In this document: positions 1 through 4,868 of the stretch, one piece after another
Layout: every line of letters begins with the position of its first letter
Position numbering within the stretch: position 1 is the stretch's first letter
Assembly (NCBI GenBank): GCA_020849195.1
Contig: JADLGT010000007.1
Coordinates: 1-6,769 of the forward strand
Reading direction: 5' to 3'
Source of the DNA: Bacteroidia bacterium
GTDB taxonomy: Bacteria; Bacteroidota; Bacteroidia; JABDFU01
Length of the DNA: 6,769 nucleotides
Translations under genes and position numbers: made by a program
Notes under the pieces: generated by a model
What the model saw: the letters and a program-made list of their open reading frames with translations, nothing else
Told to the model about the DNA's origin: nothing
The model's database searches: none

Positions 1-164
1 ATTTTTTTTTCAACGCTAATCGAAAACTTTATAGTGTTTAACAAAGGATATTGGCTCAAGAAAGCTGTTGTCAATGTAGCTGTATCGTGAACGTTTTCTA
101 ATTCACAATTTTTTTTTCGAGTTAGTTCGGCTGCTACGCCAAAAAAAAGCACGTTAATTTTCAT
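1..164 (-). CDS. moaD: MoaD, molybdopterin synthase sulfur-carrier subunit (5' part only)
   Basis: This is the start of a ubiquitin-like MoaD. In the family, the C-terminal Gly-Gly of MoaD is thiocarboxylated by MoeB-type enzymes and passes sulfur to precursor Z (cPMP) in a complex with MoaE, giving molybdopterin in the cytoplasm. The ATG at 164-162 opens a frame that stays open to the window edge: 54 complete codons of the usual 80 or so. The first residues, MKINVLFFGVAAEL, are a clear match to the family N-terminus (E. coli MIKVLFFAQVREL). A LTTAFLSQYPLL helix and a FSISVEKK strand follow in the expected order. The Gly-Gly end lies outside the window. The start codon is inside the 3' end of mobA (11-base overlap), which indicates co-transcription and probable translational coupling. 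I see no Shine-Dalgarno sequence. The identification rests on the N-terminal motif, the length pattern and the Moco neighbours. Confidence 0.85.
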   Translation of the reverse strand, partial: MKINVLFFGVAAELTRKKNCELENVHDTATLTTAFLSQYPLLNTIKFSISVEKK

Positions 165-747
165 TTAATAACTTTTTATAGTTCTGTAGTTCTTCGGGGC
201 TGTTAATATTTGCAAGTACTAAATTTGTATAATACGGTTGCAGGGTTACGTCAATCTGTTTTGTATTGAGCAAAGTTACGATTTCTTGCAATTTGTAATG
301 CCCCTTATATACTGCATCGGCGAAGACCGACACACATTCTTTTTTATATATTCCGCAAAGGGGTTCGCTGTTTTTGTTGTGTATCGGAATAGTTATTGAA
401 TTTTCTTTTGATTCAGCAATCAGATGGTGTAATAATTCGGCAGTAACAAACGGAATATCGCAGCTTAAAATAATATTTGTTGGCGAATCGCTAAATGTTA
501 AACCGGTATAAATTCCGCCTACGGGCCCGCATCCGGGAACAATGTCTTTATAAACCGGGTAACCAAAGCGATCATAATTCGGATTGTTAGCAACAATAAT
601 AATTTCATCAACGGGTACGGCTCTCAGCACATCTAAAATATGCTCAATAAATTTTTTACCTGATAGTTCAACGAGTCCTTTGTCGCTTTTCATACGTGTA
701 CTTAGCCCTCCGGCAAGTACTATTCCTGTTATTTGGTGTTTTATCAT
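154..747 (-). CDS. mobA: MobA, molybdenum cofactor guanylyltransferase
   Basis: A 197-residue NTP-transferase-fold protein that in this family joins GMP from GTP to molybdopterin, making the MGD cofactor of DMSO-reductase-family enzymes. Visible motifs in order are the nucleotide-binding loop LAGGLSTRMKSDKGL at residues 11-25, GPVGGI at 74-79, the metal-binding CDIPF at 96-100 (Asp97), EPLCGIY at 128-134 and ANINSPEEL at 179-187. Length agrees with E. coli MobA (194 aa). I chose the ATG at 747-745 because it places the G-loop about ten residues from the N-terminus. The frame extends 30 codons further upstream to a TTG at 837, but that stretch (LPPAYPPVT...) covers a GC-rich palindrome and has no family similarity, so it is probably leader. 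The 3' end overlaps moaD by 11 bases. A ModE-like operator lies 104 bases upstream of the ATG. A related cytidylyltransferase (MocA) is less likely given the MobA-type motifs and neighbours. Confidence 0.9.
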   Translation of the reverse strand: MIKHQITGIVLAGGLSTRMKSDKGLVELSGKKFIEHILDVLRAVPVDEIIIVANNPNYDRFGYPVYKDIVPGCGPVGGIYTGLTFSDSPTNIILSCDIPFVTAELLHHLIAESKENSITIPIHNKNSEPLCGIYKKECVSVFADAVYKGHYKLQEIVTLLNTKQIDVTLQPYYTNLVLANINSPEELQNYKKLLNEN

Positions 748-808
748 ATTGTACAAGCTCTTAGGAACACGGCGAAAAATTATTTTTTTATATAATCGCT
801 TTTTGAGC

Positions 809-835
809 GTTACCGGCGGATATGCCGGAGGCAAC
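809..835. repeat. GC-rich quasi-palindrome in the mobA leader
   Basis: A 27-base element within very AT-rich sequence. On the minus (transcribed) strand it can fold in two ways. One is CCGGC / GCCGG with a six-base loop. The other is an outer GTTGCC / GGTAAC stem (one G-T wobble) enclosing a GGC / GCC stem with a three-base bulge. It lies between the ModE-like operator and the mobA start, so it would be in the 5' leader of a mobA transcript starting at or before the operator. It is not followed by a T-run, so it is not a standard intrinsic terminator. It could be a dispersed REP-like repeat or an RNA hairpin; a single copy in this window cannot settle which. Confidence 0.4.
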
Positions 836-851
836 AATGGATTGTTATTTT

Positions 852-877
852 CCGTTATTTTTTAGTGTATATAACGG
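852..877. promoter_or_regulatory. ModE-like operator, CCGTTAT-N12-ATAACGG
   Basis: A 26-base interrupted palindrome with perfect 7-base arms. Read on the minus strand it has CGTTATAT, an 8-base gap, then AAATAACG. From memory, the E. coli modA operator bound by ModE is CGTTATAT, an 8-base gap, then ACATAACG, so arms and spacing agree almost exactly. It begins 15 bases after the stop of the modE-like gene and ends 104 bases before the mobA start, in the only real gap of the Moco cluster. The encoded regulator has the same GGKGGGG-wing DNA-binding domain as E. coli ModE, so it is the natural candidate to bind here. Activation or repression of mobA-moaD cannot be decided from position, as no clear -7/-33 promoter is seen beside it. 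Confidence 0.7.
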
Positions 878-892
878 TATGTAAAAAATATA

Positions 893-1219
893 TTACTTGA
901 GCACTTTTGTTTTTTTATCACAAAATTTATGAAAATCGGTCAGTATTTTTTTAAACTGTTTAAGTGCAGCCATTCCTTCTTTGGTAACAATAGTCCCGCC
1001 GCCACCTTTACCACCCGATACACGGATTACAAGCGGTTTCTTCGATTCGTTGTTCATGCCGTCAACCAATTCCCATGCTTTTTTGTACGACATTTTCATT
1101 TTCTTAGCCGCTTCGGAAATAGATCCCGATTTATTTATTTTTTCGAGCAGGAGCATTCTACCAACGCCCATATAGGTTGTTTTTTTTCCTTCAATCCATA
1201 TACTGCCACAAATTTTCAT
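893..1219 (-). CDS. modE: ModE-type winged helix-turn-helix regulator, DNA-binding domain only
   Basis: A 108-residue protein equivalent to the N-terminal DNA-binding domain of ModE (the COG2005 group). A helix-turn-helix spans about residues 32-56 (GSISEAAKKMKMSYKKAWEL), and the glycine-rich wing VSGGKGGGGTIVTKEG spans 67-82. Both match E. coli ModE closely (SGSISQGAKDAGISYKSAW and GGKGGGGAVLT). Full-length ModE is about 260 residues and carries two C-terminal Mop domains that bind molybdate; here the protein ends at residue 108 at a TAA with no such domains, and no Mop-like frame follows in the 145 bases downstream. Such short forms are known in other bacteria. How this one senses molybdate or cofactor is not visible. 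It starts at ATG 1219-1217, 18 bases after moeA, and is surely co-transcribed with it. The operator immediately downstream suggests it controls mobA-moaD. Confidence 0.88.
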   Translation of the reverse strand: MKICGSIWIEGKKTTYMGVGRMLLLEKINKSGSISEAAKKMKMSYKKAWELVDGMNNESKKPLVIRVSGGKGGGGTIVTKEGMAALKQFKKILTDFHKFCDKKTKVLK

Positions 1220-1237
1220 GCTGCTAATATAAAAAAT

Positions 1238-2419
1238 TTAGCTTAGAGGTAAAATATGAGTTTCCACTATTGTGCCCTGCTCTATCTTTTCGTCTTCTTC
1301 TTTGAGGTATATGAGGCTATTGGCAAAAGCAAATGATTTTAATACATAGGACTCCTGCCCTTCAAGCGGTGTTACTTTAGCGCCATCGTAATAACTTTTA
1401 AGGAAAAAACCTAAGCCGGTTTTTTTTGTAAACGGTACCGCCATGGCGAGCAAACGCTTTTCCATAAATATATTTCTATACCCACACATTTTGCGTATGG
1501 CCGGATATACATATTCGTAAAAGCAGGTGAGCACAGCCGCAGGGTTTCCGGGCAGTGCGAAATAACATATTAGGTTTTTTGTTCCAAACAAAAGAGGTTT
1601 GCCGGGCTTTTGTTTTATTTTATGAAAAACAACTTCCACATCGTTTAATAAGAGACATTCTTTCACAAAATCATAATTACCCACCGAAATACCTCCGGAA
1701 ATCAGTACAAGGTCGGATTGCTGTTCGGCTTGCGAAAGTGCTGCATTAATTGCACTTTTATCATCTTTAGCAAAAAAATAATTTATGGTATTAATTCCTA
1801 TTTGCTTTAATGCCGATGCAAGTGTTGCCGAATTCGACTCGTAAATTTTTCCATCGGCCAACTGTTGTCCCGCCGGTTGCAACTCACTGCCTGTAACAAT
1901 AATGCTTACCGAAGGAAACTTGTAAGCCTTAACTGAATCAATGCCCATAGCAGAAATAAAGCCTATTGCGCCGGGTGTTAGTACAGTGCCGGCGTTGAGC
2001 GCAATTTCCGATTGCTTAATGTGCGAGCCGCTGCGCCGTATGTTTGCTCCTGTGGCAGGCATTTTATTTATTGTGATGGTGTTGTTGTGAGCGCTTACAT
2101 GTTCCTGCATAACCACGGTAGTAGTGCCGGTTGGCACTTTTGCTCCTGTAAAAATGCGCATAGCTTTCCCCGGATGTAAAATAGTTTTACTGTGTTCGCC
2201 TGCCGGAACTTCGCCCTCAACTTCAAATGTGTTTAAATCTCCGTCATGGCAAATGGCATACCCATCCATTGCCGACTGGTCGAATGGCGGCAAATTAACA
2301 GGTGAAATAATGGATTCGGATAATACATGTCCAACAAGTTCATTCAAAGGAGCAAGTGCACTTTGCAGCACAGGCACATGTTCAGCGATAAGTTGTTTTG
2401 CGTCTTCTATTGCTATCAT
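1238..2419 (-). CDS. moeA: MoeA, molybdopterin molybdenumtransferase
   Basis: A 393-residue protein of family-typical length (E. coli MoeA 411). MoeA inserts molybdate into adenylylated molybdopterin, the last step before MobA acts. Visible motifs are LPPFDQSAMDGYA at residues 43-55 (Asp52 matches E. coli Asp59), VTGSEL at 175-180, SGGISVGNYDFVK at 241-253 (Asp250 matches the functionally required Asp228), KPGKPLLFG at 271-279 and ALPGNPAAV at 288-296. The domain order is the MoeA N-terminal domain, the MoCF-like domain from about 168 to 308, and a C-terminal beta domain. One departure is GSHI at 131-134, where E. coli has GEDI, so His133 replaces Asp142. The start is the ATG at 2419-2417, directly before the conserved N-terminus. 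It is the first minus-strand gene of the Moco cluster, divergent from the repeat-protein gene. A TACATTTG box lies 42 bases upstream. Confidence 0.94.
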   Translation of the reverse strand: MIAIEDAKQLIAEHVPVLQSALAPLNELVGHVLSESIISPVNLPPFDQSAMDGYAICHDGDLNTFEVEGEVPAGEHSKTILHPGKAMRIFTGAKVPTGTTTVVMQEHVSAHNNTITINKMPATGANIRRSGSHIKQSEIALNAGTVLTPGAIGFISAMGIDSVKAYKFPSVSIIVTGSELQPAGQQLADGKIYESNSATLASALKQIGINTINYFFAKDDKSAINAALSQAEQQSDLVLISGGISVGNYDFVKECLLLNDVEVVFHKIKQKPGKPLLFGTKNLICYFALPGNPAAVLTCFYEYVYPAIRKMCGYRNIFMEKRLLAMAVPFTKKTGLGFFLKSYYDGAKVTPLEGQESYVLKSFAFANSLIYLKEEDEKIEQGTIVETHILPLS

Positions 2420-2457
2420 ATATTTATTATACCAAATTAATAGTTGTTGAAACGGCT

Positions 2458-2469
2458 CTACAAATGTAG
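2458..2469. repeat. Short palindrome CTACA-AA-TGTAG upstream of moeA
   Basis: Five-base perfect arms around AA, overlapping the TACATTTG box that could be the moeA -7 element. A protein bound here would block the promoter, so it is a possible operator, but 5-base arms in AT-rich DNA arise often by chance. No second copy was seen. Confidence 0.25.
2461..2468 (-). promoter_or_regulatory. Candidate -7 box (TACATTTG) for moeA
   Basis: On the minus strand this reads TACATTTG, an exact fit to the Bacteroidota -7 consensus TAnnTTTG, 42 bases before the moeA ATG. A TTG/TTTG -33 element is not found at the expected 17-23 base spacing, so only half of the promoter matches. Confidence 0.35.
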
Positions 2470-2540
2470 GATATAAAAAAATACTCGCCCCGCTGTGCGG
2501 TCGGAATTAATAACAAAATCCGGCTTAACCGAGTTTTATG

Positions 2541-2548
2541 TAAGTTTG
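2541..2548 (+). promoter_or_regulatory. Candidate -7 box (TAAGTTTG) for the secreted repeat protein gene
   Basis: TAAGTTTG fits the Bacteroidota -7 consensus TAnnTTTG in the correct orientation, 41 bases before the ATG at 2590. No -33 TTG is present at the usual distance, so support is partial. A perfect palindrome begins two bases downstream of it, near where transcription would start. Confidence 0.35.
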
Positions 2549-2549
2549 T

Positions 2550-2561
2550 AACGACGTCGTT
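2550..2561. promoter_or_regulatory. Perfect 12-base palindrome AACGACGTCGTT
   Basis: A perfect, loop-free 12-base palindrome with the GACGTC core, in the leader of the plus-strand gene just after its candidate -7 box. Loop-free palindromes of this length suit a dimeric DNA-binding protein better than an RNA hairpin. No regulator in the window is an evident partner; it does not resemble the ModE-like operator. Confidence 0.35.
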
Positions 2562-2589
2562 TGTATATTCCATTTTAAAAATCACAATT

Positions 2590-3777
2590 ATGATTGCTTG
2601 CACAAACCATCAACACTTGTACCGCCATAAGATAAATACTTGTTTTGCCTCTACGCAAATTATACATCTCGTTATACCAAAACATAACTATTTACTTTCA
2701 CTATTGTTTTACCTTTTCGCTTGTCTGATAGTTGAACCTCATTTATACGGACAAAATATGTCTGCGTATTCCGACTACCGAAACTATTTCATGGTGTTTG
2801 ACAATGGAATAAGCTATCAGGCCGAATACTTGCCCGTTAAAGGATTTAAAGTGGGAGGTAATGGCGTAGCGTATATAGACAACAACGATAATTTTAAAGT
2901 GTTTTATAACGGCACTTCAAACATTCTGCTTGACATTGCTCCTTCCGATTACCGTGCCACAAACGACATCATTTCATTTTATAATAATCAAATCCTTTAT
3001 GTGTTCGACAATGGTAAATCAACCCGGCTGCCCGGATGGGTTAACAATTACGTAGTGGGCGACAGCATTATTGGCTACTACGATGAAAACAGCGGCTATT
3101 ATAAAATATATTACAATGGTGAACTAACTAATTTACCCGATGCCATAGATGTAAACAATCCAACAAGCTTTGTTGCCGGTGATAACATACTTGCTTATAT
3201 TAATATTGACGGCAAGCTGAAAGCCTATTACCACAATCAAGTGTACGACTTGGGTACAAACCATGTTTCAAGTTATAAGTCCGGAGCAAGTACCGTAGCT
3301 TTTATGGATGAATACAGTCAGTCGTTCAAAGTTTTTTACGATGGCAATATCGCAACCATGGAAACCCTTGCTCCACAATCGTTTCAAGCAGGCGACAATC
3401 TGATTGCATACGTTGATGCCAATAATAATTTTAAAATTTTTTACCGAGGCAATTTATTTACCATAAGCACTATTGCGCCCCAGTTTTATACTGTAACCGA
3501 CAATATGGTTGTATTCGGAACCGACAATGTAAACTTTAGTGTGTTTCATAAAGGAAAAACTTATTTGCTTGAAAGAAATACGCCAACTAATTATCAAAAA
3601 GATTTGAATGCTGTGGCTTATCTTGATTCGTACGGATACCTCAAGTTATTTATCAATGATGAAGTTAAGCAGGTAGCAACAATTAAAACTACAAACTACA
3701 CGCTTACTAAAAATGTGCTGATGTATAATATTGGCATGAACGACATTCGTTTCTTTTGGAATGGGAAACAATATTAA
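2590..3777 (+). CDS. Secreted protein of about ten 35-residue repeats, function unknown
   Basis: I do not recognise a named function. The 395-residue product has a hydrophobic segment at about 34-48 (LLSLLFYLFACLIV) and a probable signal-peptidase I site after Gly54 (LYG|QN), so it is likely exported. Cys45 (LFAC) is a weaker lipoprotein alternative. The rest is tandem repeats of roughly 35 residues with pattern DN-[ILV]-[ILV]-A-Y-x-D-x(3)-[FL]-K-[VI]-[FY]-Y-x-G-x(4)-L-x(3)-AP-x(2)-[FY]-x(3). The turn glycine or its equivalent recurs at residues 73, 108, 142, 177, 216, 252, 287, 322, 357 and 392, spaced 34-39. The last unit stops after its FFWNG strand. The alternating hydrophobic/aromatic pattern suggests a beta-propeller or other repeated beta-sheet fold. 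The ATG at 2590 gives an unusually long polar N-region of some 33 residues; a TTG at codon 10 is another possible start. The gene diverges from moeA and converges on hemB, so it is probably monocistronic. No catalytic motif is visible. Confidence 0.85.
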   Translation: MIACTNHQHLYRHKINTCFASTQIIHLVIPKHNYLLSLLFYLFACLIVEPHLYGQNMSAYSDYRNYFMVFDNGISYQAEYLPVKGFKVGGNGVAYIDNNDNFKVFYNGTSNILLDIAPSDYRATNDIISFYNNQILYVFDNGKSTRLPGWVNNYVVGDSIIGYYDENSGYYKIYYNGELTNLPDAIDVNNPTSFVAGDNILAYINIDGKLKAYYHNQVYDLGTNHVSSYKSGASTVAFMDEYSQSFKVFYDGNIATMETLAPQSFQAGDNLIAYVDANNNFKIFYRGNLFTISTIAPQFYTVTDNMVVFGTDNVNFSVFHKGKTYLLERNTPTNYQKDLNAVAYLDSYGYLKLFINDEVKQVATIKTTNYTLTKNVLMYNIGMNDIRFFWNGKQY

Positions 3778-3854
3778 TCGCTACATATTGCAGATGCCAT
3801 AAGTACTTGGAAAGATTATGCAAATTCCACTGCACAATTTCGGTTAAAATAATA

Positions 3855-4823
3855 CTACAACCATTGTTTCTGTAAAATGTCTTTGGCATGGTAGGTAATA
3901 ATTATATCTGCCCCCGCACGGGCAAATGCACACATATTTTCCATCACAATTTTTTGTTCGTCAATCAAGCCCTGTTTGGAAGCTGCTTTAACCATGCTGT
4001 ATTCACCCGAAACATTGTAACAGGCTATGGGCAACAATGTGCTTTGTTTTAAATTTCGAATCACATCGAGGTAAGCAAGAGCGGGTTTCACCATCAATAT
4101 ATCCGCACCTTGTTGTTCGTCTAACAAAGCCTCTTTTAGAGCCTCATTACCATTTCTAAAATCCATTTGGTACCTTTTACGATCGCCTGTTTGAGGCGAC
4201 GAATCGGCGGCTTCGCGAAAGGGTCCGTAATAAGCCGAAGCAAATTTTACTGCATACGACAGGATAGCTGTATTTTCAAATCCTTTGTCATCGAGCAAGC
4301 TGCGCATTGCGCCAACACGGCCATCCATCATATCGGAAGGAGCCACCATATCGGCACCGGCCTGCGCATGGCTTAAAGCCATTTTTGCCAGCACCTCAAC
4401 CGATTTATCATTGTGTACATAGTTGTTGTGAATAATACCACAATGGCCATGCGTAGTATAGGCACATACACATACATCGGTTATCACATATAAATCATCT
4501 TTAAATTCTTTTTTTAGTTCTGTAACCGCTTTTGCTACAATAGAATTTTTACTGAATGCAGAAGCGGCATCTTTTGTTTTTTCTTCACCAACACCAAACA
4601 ATACTATTTTATTAACTCCATGCTTGAGCCCATGATCAACGTCTTTAATCAACTCGTCAATTGAAAAATGATTAATGCCCGGCATAGCCTTTATAGGTTG
4701 CACATACTTTTTCCCGTGTGTTACAAAATAGGGGTAGATAAACATATTTCTGCTGAGGCGTGTTTCAGCAATAAGTTCACGAACAACAGGTGTTTTACGA
4801 AGTCTTCTCGGTCTTTGATCCAT
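3855..4823 (-). CDS. hemB: HemB, delta-aminolevulinic acid dehydratase (porphobilinogen synthase)
   Basis: A 322-residue TIM-barrel enzyme that condenses two 5-aminolevulinate molecules to porphobilinogen in the cytoplasm. The two active-site lysines are visible: Lys193 in ILSYAVKFASAYYGPF and the Schiff-base Lys246 in ILMVKPALAYLD. The metal site DVCVCAYTTHGHCG has three cysteines (118, 120 and 128), as in zinc-dependent enzymes, and not the Asp-rich form of magnesium-only enzymes. RYQMDFRNGNEAL (about 217-229) is the region that carries the allosteric magnesium glutamate in many bacterial HemBs. Length equals E. coli HemB (324). I chose ATG 4823-4821. The frame also offers a TTG at 4847 that would add eight residues (EGIKKKT region), but the conserved N-terminus RPRRLRKTPVVREL begins right after the ATG. 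It follows hemC-hemD by 45 bases on the same strand and appears to be the last gene of the heme cluster here, ending at a TAG facing the plus-strand gene. Confidence 0.95.
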   Translation of the reverse strand: MDQRPRRLRKTPVVRELIAETRLSRNMFIYPYFVTHGKKYVQPIKAMPGINHFSIDELIKDVDHGLKHGVNKIVLFGVGEEKTKDAASAFSKNSIVAKAVTELKKEFKDDLYVITDVCVCAYTTHGHCGIIHNNYVHNDKSVEVLAKMALSHAQAGADMVAPSDMMDGRVGAMRSLLDDKGFENTAILSYAVKFASAYYGPFREAADSSPQTGDRKRYQMDFRNGNEALKEALLDEQQGADILMVKPALAYLDVIRNLKQSTLLPIACYNVSGEYSMVKAASKQGLIDEQKIVMENMCAFARAGADIIITYHAKDILQKQWL

Positions 4824-4868
4824 GGTTTTCTTTTTTATTCCTTCCAAAAGGGGTGGTGGCTGATGCGC

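Noticed and set aside
109..148. Runs of 8-9 A or T in moaD as programmed slippage sites
   Set aside because: Similar runs occur in moeA, modE and hemC of this AT-rich window (for example 1420-1427 and 6366-6374), and the reading frames stay intact through all of them.
748..837. 30-codon upstream extension of mobA to a TTG at 837
   Set aside because: It encodes no family sequence, covers the GC-rich palindrome, and the ATG at 747 gives a normal MobA N-terminus.
929..1246. Plus-strand 105-codon frame opposite the modE-like gene
   Set aside because: It is an antisense shadow; the minus-strand product matches ModE motif by motif.
2490..2500. CCGC-TGT-GCGG hairpin in the moeA upstream region as a terminator
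   Set aside because: The stem is only four base pairs, no T-run follows directly on either strand, and no gene ends beside it.
2420..2589. A second ModE-like operator in front of moeA
   Set aside because: No CGTTAT/ATAACG pair at the right spacing is present, so the only ModE-like site in the window is at 852-877.
3778..3854. Bidirectional terminator between the convergent repeat-protein gene and hemB
   Set aside because: I looked for a GC stem with a T-run on either strand and found only short, weak palindromes such as AAGTACTT.
3707..3889. 60-codon minus-strand frame across the 3' ends of the repeat-protein gene and hemB
   Set aside because: It overlaps two well-supported genes in other frames and has no recognisable sequence.
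4824..4847. TTG start of hemB eight codons upstream
   Set aside because: The ATG at 4823 lies directly before the conserved HemB N-terminus; the extra residues are lysine-rich and unsupported.
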